A stretch of 64,000 nucleotides of DNA, taken from positions 1-64,000 of the forward strand of contig JAJPIM010000035.1 of NCBI GenBank assembly GCA_021324775.1, in the 5' to 3' direction. Position numbers and translations under genes: made by a program. Below the pieces are notes generated by a model that saw only the letters and a program-made list of their open reading frames with translations, had not been told where the DNA came from and did no database searches. This document shows positions 36,817 through 44,788 of the stretch, one piece after another; within the stretch, counting starts at the first letter, position 1, and every line of letters begins with the position of its first letter. Source of the DNA: Gemmatimonadota bacterium. Lineage in GTDB: Bacteria; Gemmatimonadota; Gemmatimonadetes; Gemmatimonadales; Gemmatimonadaceae.

Positions 36817-37140
36817 TCATCGAGAGCTCGCGTCCACCAACGCACGAATACCCTTCGCCAACTGGCGGTCCACGATTCCGACCGCCGCCGTGGCGCCCCG
36901 CCCGACTGCGTCACCGAGCTCACTCGCACTCGGCGCCTTCACCCATCGCACCCGGCGCGCATTCAACAGCGGCACCACCTTCTCGAGACTGTGGCGCGAT
37001 GCATCGGGCGCCACGACCGCGAAGGCTAACCGGTTCCGCATTGCTGCGTCTCGCACTTGCTGCACACCGACAACCGCCCCGCGGCTCCGGACGCCGAGTC
37101 CGACAAGCCGCAGGAGTTTGCGTCCGGCCACGGGATCCAT
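36817..37140 (-). CDS. ylxQ: L7Ae-family RNA-binding protein YlxQ
   Basis: A 107-aa L7Ae/L30e-type protein. RKLLRLVGLGVRSRGAVVG, FAVVAPDAS and AVGIVDRQLAKGI fit the family. YlxQ is regularly encoded between nusA and infB. ATG at 37140 has GGGATGAG upstream; a TTG at 37179, just after nusA, is an alternative. Confidence 0.85.
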   Translation of the reverse strand: MDPVAGRKLLRLVGLGVRSRGAVVGVQQVRDAAMRNRLAFAVVAPDASRHSLEKVVPLLNARRVRWVKAPSASELGDAVGRGATAAVGIVDRQLAKGIRALVDASSR

Positions 37141-37179
37141 TGCTCGCTCATCCCGAGGCTGGACATCTGCGCTCTCCAA

Positions 37180-38580
37180 CTATCCGGCCGCGCCGTCCGC
37201 CGGCGCATCGTGCTGTGCTCCGCCATCCGCCTCGGCCGCGCCGGCCTCCGCGCCGGCGGGTGCCGCCGCCCCATCGTCAGCGGCGCCGTCTTCCGTCAAC
37301 TCATCGATGATCGCCATGATCCGGTCCGCCTCTTCAGGCGCGATCCCGGGAAGGCGAAGCAGATCTTCGCGTTCCAGATCGATGACATCATTCAACGTCC
37401 GGTACCCGGCCTCCTCGAGCACCGCCACCGTCGCGGTCTCGAGACCCTGGATCTCGGACAGCTTCACATCGGCCGCGTCATCCGGGGTCTCTTCCGGGAG
37501 CGGCGCGAACAACGGTGCCTCGCCGGCCCGTTCCAGCCACTCGCGGCTCGAATACAGGTCGATCTTCCACTCCGTCAGCTCCGACGCGAGCCTGACATTC
37601 TGCCCATTGCGTCCGATCGCCAGCGAGAGCTGGTCCTCGTCGACGACGGCCTGAATCGTTTTCGTCGCCGGGTCGCTGAATACGCGGGCCACTCGGGCTG
37701 GTGCCAGCGCGAGCTTGGCGAACCGCTCCGGGTCGGGCGACCAGGGGACGATGTCGATCCGCTCGCCCCCCAACTCGTTGACGACGGCCTGCACTCGTGA
37801 GCCCTTGAGCCCGACGCACGCGCCGACGGGATCGATCGAGTCGTCACGCGAGAACACGGCGATCTTGGTGCGGCTGCCGACCTCGCGTGCCGCGGCTCGG
37901 ATCTCCACGATCCCCTGCTGCATCTCGGGCACCTCGAGGCGGAACAGCGCCCGCACGAACATCGGATCGCCGCGGCTCAGGATCAGACGCGGACCCTTGG
38001 GCGTCTCTTCGACGCGCTTGAGAACCGCGCGAATCGGCTCGCCCTGGTGGAAATGCTCGCGGTGGTTCTGCTCCCGGTACGGGATGATGGCTTCGGCCTC
38101 CCGGAACTTGTTGAGCATCACGACCAGTTTACCGCGCTCGATCTGCTGGACCTCGCCCGAGAGCAACTCACCGACCCGGCCGCTGAACTCGTCGCGGATC
38201 TTGGTGCGCTCCCCCTCGCGGACTCGCTGGATGATCCGCTGCTTCGCGGCCTGGACGGCCGTCCGCCCGAATTCCGCGAAGTCGACCGGAATCTCCATCG
38301 TGTCGCCGACCTGAAACTCGGGGTCCTCGTAGCGGGCCTCTTCGACGGTCACTTCGCGGCTCGCATCCTCGACGTGTTCGACGACCGTCTTGAGCACCCG
38401 GATGTCGATCGCGCCGCGGTCGTCATCGATCGTGACTTCCGCCTGTACGTTCGGACCGTGCTTCTTGGCCAACGCGGCCTTGATCCCGTCTTCGAGCAAC
38501 CCGTGCAACTCGCCACGTCCGAGCTGCTTCGAATTCGATAGCTCACGGATCGCCGCCAGTATTTCAGCCGACCCAACCAT
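37180..38580 (-). CDS. nusA: Transcription termination/antitermination protein NusA
   Basis: A 466-aa RNA polymerase-binding factor. Order: N-terminal domain, S1 domain, KH1 and KH2 (DPVGACVGLKGSRVQAVVNELGGERID, LAIGRNGQNVRLASELT), then a single HhH-type C-terminal repeat (LPGIAPEEADRIMAIID) and an Ala-rich tail. ATG at 38580 has GGGAG about 7 nt upstream and overlaps the rimP end by 17 nt. NusA promotes hairpin termination, of interest for the terminator in the leader of this operon. Confidence 0.96.
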   Translation of the reverse strand: MVGSAEILAAIRELSNSKQLGRGELHGLLEDGIKAALAKKHGPNVQAEVTIDDDRGAIDIRVLKTVVEHVEDASREVTVEEARYEDPEFQVGDTMEIPVDFAEFGRTAVQAAKQRIIQRVREGERTKIRDEFSGRVGELLSGEVQQIERGKLVVMLNKFREAEAIIPYREQNHREHFHQGEPIRAVLKRVEETPKGPRLILSRGDPMFVRALFRLEVPEMQQGIVEIRAAAREVGSRTKIAVFSRDDSIDPVGACVGLKGSRVQAVVNELGGERIDIVPWSPDPERFAKLALAPARVARVFSDPATKTIQAVVDEDQLSLAIGRNGQNVRLASELTEWKIDLYSSREWLERAGEAPLFAPLPEETPDDAADVKLSEIQGLETATVAVLEEAGYRTLNDVIDLEREDLLRLPGIAPEEADRIMAIIDELTEDGAADDGAAAPAGAEAGAAEADGGAQHDAPADGAAG

Positions 38581-38938
38581 CCCGACTCCCGTCGCCTGTG
38601 TGATCATTGACCGCCGGCCTCTGCGGCATTCCTGCCCCGCTCGCCGTACCCGGCGGTGCGCCCGGCGCGCCCCGTCTCGCGTCGCCAGGCGAGGATACCT
38701 GAAGCTCATATCGTCCCCCGCCAAGGAACGCCGTGGTGGCTGAGTCCGCGTCGAAGCGGGCTTCGATCGCCCGCGACGCACGTGCACAATCACTCACGCT
38801 CACCCGTTCCCCGTCGCGACGATCGATGCGAATCTCCACCACCGGCCGGGACCGAGTCCCGCCGCGGCGAAGGAGCACCAGGTCGTAACCAAGCGCGTCA
38901 AGTTCTTGTTTTACAACACTTTCCAGTTCTAGGCTCAT
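38564..38938 (-). CDS. rimP: Ribosome maturation factor RimP, C-terminal domain missing
   Basis: A 124-aa form of RimP. The N-terminal domain is good: EQELDALGYDLVLL-like start, VEIRIDR-DGERVSVSDCARASRAIEARFD and YELQVSSPG. Standard RimP (about 150 aa) continues after SSPG with LDRPL and an SH3-like domain; here the frame gives only about 39 unrelated Gly/Ala/Pro/Arg-rich residues before the stop inside the nusA start. No other frame restores the missing domain. Confidence 0.85.
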   Translation of the reverse strand: MSLELESVVKQELDALGYDLVLLRRGGTRSRPVVEIRIDRRDGERVSVSDCARASRAIEARFDADSATTAFLGGGRYELQVSSPGDARRGAPGAPPGTASGAGMPQRPAVNDHTGDGSRDGWVG

Positions 38939-38971
38939 GTTGTCCCGAGCCGGCCAGTCGCCCGCTTGGAG

Positions 38972-39001
38972 AATAAAAAAATGTGGGGAACCTCCCCCAC
39001 A
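38972..39001 (-). terminator. Intrinsic terminator/attenuator before rimP-nusA
   Basis: On the minus strand TGTGGGG and CCCCACA pair over 7 bp around a 6-nt loop (38982-39001) and are followed by a run of seven T (38975-38981). It ends 34 nt before the rimP start. Because a promoter-like pair lies upstream at 39037-39064, it may act as an attenuator for rimP-nusA as well as ending murA-pgeF transcripts. Confidence 0.85.
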
Positions 39002-39006
39002 TTCAG

Positions 39007-39029
39007 CCGAGGGCGCCGAACTCCCCCGG
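39007..39029 (-). other. Leader hairpin upstream of rimP terminator
   Basis: CCGGGGG and CCCTCGG can pair over 7 bp (one G-U) around a 9-nt loop. It would form at the 5' end of RNA from the predicted promoter, about 6 nt before the terminator stem. Confidence 0.45.
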
Positions 39030-39036
39030 TACAGAC

Positions 39037-39064
39037 AACCTAACCGGCCGCCGCCCAAGGTCAA
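39037..39064 (-). promoter_or_regulatory. Possible rimP-nusA operon promoter
   Basis: TTGACC (39059-39064) and TAGGTT (39037-39042) lie 16 nt apart on the minus strand. Start would be near 39030, upstream of both leader hairpins. The -10 form agrees with other promoters in the window. Confidence 0.5.
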
Positions 39065-39142
39065 GGCGATCCGACCCAACCCGCCGGAGCGGGAACCGCA
39101 TTCGGGAATCGCTATGAGGCCGCTGGTTGCTCTTCGCGCCGC

Positions 39143-39853
39143 TCAGGGAGTCGCGACCAGCGCGGCCACTTGCCGCCCGCTGTCGCCGCATCGATGCGAG
39201 AAGAACATCGCGTTGTCGCAGCGCGTGCACCACGGGCTGATCGTCACCGACCGAACACCGCATTCGCGGACCTGCTCGGCGAGGATCGCGCGGAGATCCA
39301 CCGAGGCGGGCGCGCTCACCCGCCGGCCGGTGAGTTGCTGATAAACGTCAGGCCCCACCCGATAGCACGCCCCGCAGATGCCCGGGCCCAGGTGGATCCG
39401 TAAGTCTGCCGGCCGAGCCCCGTGCTCGGCCATCTCCGCGAGTGCGCCAGGAACGATGCGCGCCGCCGTTCCCCGCCACCCCGCGTGCAGCAATCCTACG
39501 ATCCCCGACGGGTGGGCCACGAACACCGGCACGCAGTCCGCGACGCTGATCCCCAACCCTGTTCCGCGCTGCGCCGAGCAATGGCCGTCGGCGGCGTCGA
39601 CCCGAAGCCAGCCTTCCCAGCCAGGCTGGTGCCAGATCACTCGTGCACCGTGTACCTGCACTGATGTGGCGAATCGCGATCCCGGTCCTTCCACTCCGAG
39701 CCACGAGCGCAGGGCCTGCCACCGGGTCATCACCTCGCCGGTGGGGTCATCGCCCGCCAGGCTGAAGCTTCCTGCGGCCCGAGTCGTAATCACGGCACGG
39801 ACACCGAGGTCCGCGAAGTCATCGATGGTGGCGTAAGGGGCGAGGTCGCCCAT
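39143..39853 (-). CDS. pgeF: Peptidoglycan editing factor PgeF (laccase domain)
   Basis: A 236-aa protein of the YfiH/PgeF family. Metal ligands appear in VQVHGARV, VADCVPVFV and GLLHAGWRGTA, with SHRCGDSGRQ near the end. PgeF hydrolyses misincorporated L-Ser from peptidoglycan precursors; its place directly after murA fits that role. ATG at 39853 is chosen from several codons in a longer open frame that runs into murA. Confidence 0.92.
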   Translation of the reverse strand: MGDLAPYATIDDFADLGVRAVITTRAAGSFSLAGDDPTGEVMTRWQALRSWLGVEGPGSRFATSVQVHGARVIWHQPGWEGWLRVDAADGHCSAQRGTGLGISVADCVPVFVAHPSGIVGLLHAGWRGTAARIVPGALAEMAEHGARPADLRIHLGPGICGACYRVGPDVYQQLTGRRVSAPASVDLRAILAEQVRECGVRSVTISPWCTRCDNAMFFSHRCGDSGRQVAALVATP

Positions 39854-39894
39854 GCCCGCTGACCCGCCCGGCTGCGTCGCCGGTCCTCCGTGGG

Positions 39895-41190
39895 TCACGC
39901 CTTGCCGTCCGTGACACGCTCGATGCGGGCGCCCAGCAGATTCAGCCGCTCGTCGATGCGCTCGTAGCCCCGGTCGATCTGGCCCACGTTGTTGATGCGG
40001 CTGGTGCCGCGCGCGCAGAGCGCCGCCAGCAGGATAGCCATCCCGGCCCGTATGTCCGGCGATTCGACGGTCGCGCCTCGCAGCTCCGAGGGGCCGGCCA
40101 CGAGCGCGCGGTGCGGGTCGCAGAGGACGATGCGCGCACCCATGCTCACCAGCTTGTCCACGAAGAACATCCGCGATTCGAACATCTTCTCGTGCATCAG
40201 GATCAGCCCCCGGCACTGTGTCGCGGTCACGATCGCGATGGACATGAGGTCCGCGGGGAACGCGGGCCAGGGTTGATCCTCGAGCTTGGGGACATGTCCG
40301 CCGAGGTCGGGTTGGATCTCGCGAGTCTGGCTGGCGCTCACGATCAGATCGTCCCCCTCGGTCTCGCAGACGACTCCCATCCGCTCGAATCCCATGCGCA
40401 CCGCGCGCAGGTACTCGACGCCTGCGTTCGCGATGCGGAGCGCGGAGCCCGTCACCGCTGCGAGCCCGACGAACGAGCCGACCTCGATGTGGTCCGGCCC
40501 GATCCGATGGCGGGCGGCACCCAGGGTGCGCCCTCCACTGATGGTCATCGTGTTGGTGCCAATGCCCTCGATCTGGGCGCCAAGGGCGACCAGGAACTGC
40601 GCGAGATCCTGGACATGCGGCTCGCTCGCCGCGTTGCGGAGCACCGTCGTTCCGCTGGCTGCCGCCGCGACCATCAGCGCATTCTCCGTCGCCGTGACGC
40701 TCGGCTCATCGAGAAAGACATCGGCGCCTTTGAGCTTGGGCGCGCTGAGATGGTATCCGCCGTCGGCCGAGAGTGTCGCCCCGAGCTGCTCAAACGCGAG
40801 AAAATGCGTGTCCACCCGCCGGCGCCCGATCACGTCGCCGCCCGGTGGTGGAAGCCGGATCTCGCCGCATCGGGCGAGTAGCGGTCCCGCGAGCAGGATG
40901 GACGCCCGGATCCTGGCGCACAGCGCGGGGTCGAGGGACGCCGCGCGAACTTCACTGGCATGGATCTCGAGCGTGTTGCGGGCCGTCCACCGGATCTCGG
41001 TGCCCACCGACCGCACGAGATCGACGAGTGTCTCGGTGTCCGCGATCCGCGGCACGTTGTCCAGGGTGACGCGCTGGTCCGTCAACAGCGCGGCTGCGAT
41101 GATCGGCAGCGCCGCATTCTTGTTGCCGGAGGGGTGGATGGTCCCGGACAACTGGCGGCCACCTTCAACGACGAATTGCACGGCGGGCAT
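39895..41190 (-). CDS. murA: UDP-N-acetylglucosamine 1-carboxyvinyltransferase, Cys-to-Asp form
   Basis: A 431-aa enzyme for the first committed step of peptidoglycan synthesis. SGNKNAALPI (Lys24), SVTATENALM, AFPADLMS and the C-terminal GYERIDERL are typical. The catalytic loop reads PPGGDVIGRRRVDTH: Asp119 replaces the Cys (Cys115 in E. coli) that fosfomycin alkylates, while the Arg of that loop is kept. Cys-to-Asp MurA forms in other bacteria are active but fosfomycin-insensitive. ATG at 41190. Starts the leftward run ending in pgeF. Confidence 0.96.
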   Translation of the reverse strand: MPAVQFVVEGGRQLSGTIHPSGNKNAALPIIAAALLTDQRVTLDNVPRIADTETLVDLVRSVGTEIRWTARNTLEIHASEVRAASLDPALCARIRASILLAGPLLARCGEIRLPPPGGDVIGRRRVDTHFLAFEQLGATLSADGGYHLSAPKLKGADVFLDEPSVTATENALMVAAAASGTTVLRNAASEPHVQDLAQFLVALGAQIEGIGTNTMTISGGRTLGAARHRIGPDHIEVGSFVGLAAVTGSALRIANAGVEYLRAVRMGFERMGVVCETEGDDLIVSASQTREIQPDLGGHVPKLEDQPWPAFPADLMSIAIVTATQCRGLILMHEKMFESRMFFVDKLVSMGARIVLCDPHRALVAGPSELRGATVESPDIRAGMAILLAALCARGTSRINNVGQIDRGYERIDERLNLLGARIERVTDGKA

Positions 41191-41348
41191 GGCGGACGGC
41201 GGAGAGAGGAGAGATACGGGCGACGTAAGAGACCAAAAGAGCACCGGCCCGGGTCAAGACGAGTCGCGGGCCCTGCCAGCAATCGTGTAGACTAACCCGG
41301 GCCGCCGGCCGGGGATGGCGTGCCCTGGTGGCCCTGGTCGTGCATGGG

Positions 41349-41354
41349 TATAAA
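41349..41354 (+). promoter_or_regulatory. -10 box close to GTG start of DUF948-like gene
   Basis: TATAAA ends 6 nt before a GTG at 41361, the same spacing seen at the lpxH-like gene (22439-22451). A leaderless transcript is plausible; the -35 region is unclear. Confidence 0.4.
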
Positions 41355-41360
41355 ATAGGG

Positions 41361-42026
41361 GTGACCGTGGCGACATGGCTTCGGGACTTGATCGAGATCG
41401 CGCACGGCGTGTTGATCCTCGCCGGGTGTGTCGTCGTCGTGTGTGCCATACCGCTCGTCATTGCCACCCGCCGGGCCTGGGCCGACACCCGGGCCGCGCT
41501 CGGTCGCACGGAGCGGGACCTCCTGCCCCTGTTGCGTGAACTGACTGGGCTGGCTCGTGACCTGACCACGGTGACCAAGACCGTCCGCAGCGACGTGGAG
41601 CTTGTGCATGGGACCGTCGCCGACGTCAACACTCGCGTGCAGAGCGTGGTCCGGATCGCGGAACGCCGGGTAGGCGAGCTCGACGCCCTGCTGGGCGTTG
41701 CTCAGGAGGAGGCCGAAGGCATCCTGCTGATGGCCACGGCCGCGGCACGAGGGGTGCGTGCTGGAGCGGAAGCACTCGGGAACATCGTAGGCGTCCACAA
41801 GAGCTACCGCGACGGCCCCTCTTCGGAGGAGGCGCGCTCCGGTCCGATGGCTCGGACGCCGTCCGGCAATGGGCCGCGGGCCGGTGAGCCGCGGGCCGCC
41901 CGCCGGGGTCGTGACGATACGGTGACTCATGATTCTGGAGACCTCGGCGATGCCGACGAACACTGGAGGGAAAGCGGACATGAGCGAGAAGCACCGCGGG
42001 TCGGGCCGCGCCGGCGCGGCCGGTGA
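41361..42026 (+). CDS. DUF948-like membrane-anchored coiled protein
   Basis: About 221 aa. One N-terminal membrane helix (about 14-34, VLILAGCVVVVCAIPLVIA) is followed by a long helical, coiled-coil-like stretch with R-T-E-R-D-L-L-P-L-L-R-E-L and repeated hydrophobic spacing, then a polar tail. This is the DUF948 pattern. A GTG at 41367 (after AGGGG) is an alternative start. It overlaps the YtxH-like gene by 47 nt; pairs of DUF948 and YtxH proteins are common. Function unknown. Confidence 0.7.
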   Translation: MTVATWLRDLIEIAHGVLILAGCVVVVCAIPLVIATRRAWADTRAALGRTERDLLPLLRELTGLARDLTTVTKTVRSDVELVHGTVADVNTRVQSVVRIAERRVGELDALLGVAQEEAEGILLMATAAARGVRAGAEALGNIVGVHKSYRDGPSSEEARSGPMARTPSGNGPRAGEPRAARRGRDDTVTHDSGDLGDADEHWRESGHEREAPRVGPRRRGR

Positions 42027-42396
42027 GGGACGTGCTCGCGCACGCGTCGGGGGAAGCGGCGCGGGGATGCGCGATGCACAGATGGACCTCGTGACGGCAG
42101 CGCTCATTGGACTGGCGGTGGGCGTCAGCGCGACGCTGCTGCTCCGCCGGGGCCCTCGGGGCGTCCGGCCGATCGGCCCCGTGGTGTGCGCGGCGGCGCG
42201 TGCCGGCCAGCGGGGCGCGCGCTGGGTCCGGGACCGTGGGGAGGATGCGTGGGATCGCGTGCCGCACGACGAGATCGCGGACCAGGTGCAGGACTACGCG
42301 CGCTCCGCGCGCAAGGCGATCGACCGCGCCGTCCACGACGAGCTGCGGACGCTTCGGCGCGCCCTGCGTGCGCAAGCGCGGCGCGTGGCCCGCTGA
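41980..42396 (+). CDS. YtxH-like small membrane protein
   Basis: A 138-aa protein: Gly/Arg-rich N-terminus, one membrane helix (about 33-52, TAALIGLAVGVSATLLL) followed by Arg-rich and helical C-terminal segments ending AVHDELRTLRRALRAQ. Start at 41980 has GGAGG about 10 nt upstream. Its stop TGA overlaps the CTG candidate start of the next gene as CTGA. Confidence 0.68.
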   Translation: MSEKHRGSGRAGAAGEGRARARVGGSGAGMRDAQMDLVTAALIGLAVGVSATLLLRRGPRGVRPIGPVVCAAARAGQRGARWVRDRGEDAWDRVPHDEIADQVQDYARSARKAIDRAVHDELRTLRRALRAQARRVAR

Positions 42397-43364
42397 CGCG
42401 TGAGCCGCTGACACGGCGCGCGCCGACGCGGAGGCCGGCGGTCGCGACCTGGGTCGCGATCGCCGGCGTGGCCATGCTGGCCATTGCGCTCACCCCGTCG
42501 ACGGCGTTCGCCTGGACGCCCGGTACGCACGTGTTCCTCGGCGAGGCGGTCATGCGGTCGCTGGACGCGTTGCCGGTCGGTGTCGCGGAATTGCTGCGGG
42601 CGTTTCCCTACGAGTTCCTGTATGGGTCGATCGCCGCCGACACGAGCATGGCCAAGAAGTACGCGCCCGTGGGACGGCACTGCCACTCGTGGCACATCGG
42701 CATGGAAATCTTCGACCAGGCACCCGACACGCCGCTCCGGGCATTCGCGTTCGGCTACCTGGCGCACCTCGCCGCCGACGCCGTCGCGCACAACTACTTC
42801 GTGCCGCGCCAACTGGCGATCACGTCGAGTACGACAGCGCTCGGACACAGCTACTGGGAGAGCCGGTTCGAGACGCATCTGGGAGAGCGGTACAGCCGCC
42901 GCGCGCGCGACCTGCTGCTCGGCGACCACACGAGTGCCGACGCGCATCTCGACCGCATCCTGAGCCCCACGATCTTCAGCACCCAGACCAACCGCCGCAT
43001 CTTCCGCGGAATGGTATACGTGGCGGACAGCGAGTCGTGGCTCCGCATCTTCCATCTGGTCGCCGAGAACAGCCGCTGGGATCTCCCGGATGATGACGTC
43101 GCCGCGTACGTCGCGCGGTCCTACGACTACATCATCGATCTGCTGAAGCGTCTCGACGGGTCCGAGCCGTTCGCGCTCGATCCATCGGGTCTGGAGCCGC
43201 TTGGCCGCGCGAAACGCGTGCGCCGGGCGGCGCTTCGGAGGGGACGGCGCGGCGACATCGAACGCGATGCCGCGCGGCACTTCGGCATGCCCGTGACGTC
43301 GCTGGCCTACGCGGCCGCTCTCGCGACGCCCCTCTATCCTCCCGTGCGCGCCGCCAGGAGTTGA
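42393..43364 (+). CDS. Zinc-dependent phospholipase C-type protein, CTG start likely
   Basis: About 323 aa. The domain after the signal peptide matches the zinc-dependent phospholipase C family: TPGTHVFLGEAV at the N-terminus, HCHSWHIGMEIF and GYLAHLAADAVAHNYF with the His/Asp zinc ligands. The signal peptide (ATWVAIAGVAMLAIAL...STAFA) has no ATG, GTG or TTG before it except very late ones (GTG 42468, ATG 42474). A CTG at 42393 overlaps the previous stop as CTGA and gives a complete, Arg-rich signal peptide. Overlaps gatB convergently by 31 nt. Confidence 0.75.
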   Translation: MTREPLTRRAPTRRPAVATWVAIAGVAMLAIALTPSTAFAWTPGTHVFLGEAVMRSLDALPVGVAELLRAFPYEFLYGSIAADTSMAKKYAPVGRHCHSWHIGMEIFDQAPDTPLRAFAFGYLAHLAADAVAHNYFVPRQLAITSSTTALGHSYWESRFETHLGERYSRRARDLLLGDHTSADAHLDRILSPTIFSTQTNRRIFRGMVYVADSESWLRIFHLVAENSRWDLPDDDVAAYVARSYDYIIDLLKRLDGSEPFALDPSGLEPLGRAKRVRRAALRRGRRGDIERDAARHFGMPVTSLAYAAALATPLYPPVRAARS

Positions 43365-44788
43365 TTGACCCGCTTCGGGTCCGCGCGTCCCTGGGACTTC
43401 TTCATGATGCGCCCCACGAGCGGGCCCTGCAGCTTGCGCTCGCCCGCCAGATACCGGGAGGCTTCCGCGGGATTCTCGGCCATCACTTCGTCGATCCACC
43501 TGTTCAAGGCGGCATCGTCCCCGACCTGCGTCACACCGAGACGCTGCGCCACGGCGGCGGCCGTTTCGCCACTTCGCGCCATCTCGGCAAACACGATCTT
43601 CGCAGCGGCGTGGCTGATCGTGCCGTCCCGCACGAGGCCAAGCAAGCCGGCCAGCGCCACCGCCGGAATTCCGAAATCGGCGATCTCGATGTGGGCCGCG
43701 TTCAGCGCGGCGAGGACCTCACCGAGCACCCAGTTGGCCGCCGACTTGGCGTCGCCGTGCACCGCAGTGACCGCCTCGAAGTAGTCGGCGAGTCTCGGTT
43801 TCTCGATGAGAGCCGCGATGTCGCCCGGACCCAGGCCGTATTGCGCCGCATACCGCCCTGCACGCGCTTGGGGTAGCTCCGCCAGCCCCGCGCGCACCGA
43901 TGCGACCCAGGCGGCCGCCACGACCAGCGGCTGCAGGTCCGGCTCCGGGAAATACCGGTAGTCGTGGCTTTCCTCCTTCGACCGTGCGGGGCGCACGACC
44001 CCACGGGCGGCGTCCCAAAGCATTGTCTGCTGCTCAATGCGCCCGCCCGCCGCGAGCACTTCCGTCTGCCGCGCGAATTCGGCTGCCAGTGCGCGTTCGA
44101 CGTTGGAGAAGGAGTTGAGATTCTTCACTTCGGTCTTGGTCCCCAGGGTCTCGGTGCCGCGAAGCCGTGCACTGACGTTGGCATCGACCCGGAGGCTTCC
44201 TTCCTCCATGTTCACGTCACTGACACCCGTGTACTCCATGATGCGCTTCAGCGCGCGCAGGTACTGGCCGGCGGCGGCCGCCGAGCGGATGTCCGGTTCG
44301 CTCACGATCTCGATCAGCGGAACCCCCGCGCGATTGAGGTCGATGGCGGTCGCCGCGGGGTAGCGGTCATGGATGGATTTGCCCGCATCTTCCTCGAGAT
44401 GCACACGCGTGATCCGCACGGCGTGTTCGTCCGTCACGAGCGATCCACCCGTCGCCAGCGGCCGGTCGTACTGCGAGATCTGGTATCCCTTGGGCAGATC
44501 CGGATAGAAGTAGTGCTTGCGCGCAAAGACGGAGACCGGGTGCACGGTGCATCCGAGGGCGAGCGCCGCGCGTGTCGCCAGTTCGACGGCGTGGGCATTG
44601 AGGACCGGCAGCGCGCCCGGCAGCGCCAGGCACACGGGACACACGTTGGTGTTGGGCGGCGCACCGTACTCCGTCGAGCAGGAGCAGAATGCCTTGGTGA
44701 CGGTCTTGAGCTGGACATGGACCTCCAGCCCGACCACCATCTCGTAGGCGCCTGCTCCAGCGGCCACAGTCGTCGTCGCGGTGGTCAT
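43334..44788 (-). CDS. gatB: Aspartyl/glutamyl-tRNA amidotransferase subunit B
   Basis: A 484-aa kinase subunit that activates misacylated Glu-tRNA-Gln or Asp-tRNA-Asn. VGLEVHVQL, CSTEYGAPPNTNVCPVCLALPGALPVLN and HYFYPDLPKGYQISQYD are exact family blocks; the C-terminal helical tail (KSQGRADPKRVNQLL) is complete. ATG overlaps gatA by 4 nt. Confidence 0.97.
   Translation of the reverse strand: MTTATTTVAAGAGAYEMVVGLEVHVQLKTVTKAFCSCSTEYGAPPNTNVCPVCLALPGALPVLNAHAVELATRAALALGCTVHPVSVFARKHYFYPDLPKGYQISQYDRPLATGGSLVTDEHAVRITRVHLEEDAGKSIHDRYPAATAIDLNRAGVPLIEIVSEPDIRSAAAAGQYLRALKRIMEYTGVSDVNMEEGSLRVDANVSARLRGTETLGTKTEVKNLNSFSNVERALAAEFARQTEVLAAGGRIEQQTMLWDAARGVVRPARSKEESHDYRYFPEPDLQPLVVAAAWVASVRAGLAELPQARAGRYAAQYGLGPGDIAALIEKPRLADYFEAVTAVHGDAKSAANWVLGEVLAALNAAHIEIADFGIPAVALAGLLGLVRDGTISHAAAKIVFAEMARSGETAAAVAQRLGVTQVGDDAALNRWIDEVMAENPAEASRYLAGERKLQGPLVGRIMKKSQGRADPKRVNQLLAARTGG

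Noticed and set aside
38564-38690. Frameshift hiding the RimP C-terminal domain
   Set aside because: All three minus-strand frames between SSPG and the nusA start were read; none resembles LDRPL or the SH3-like domain.
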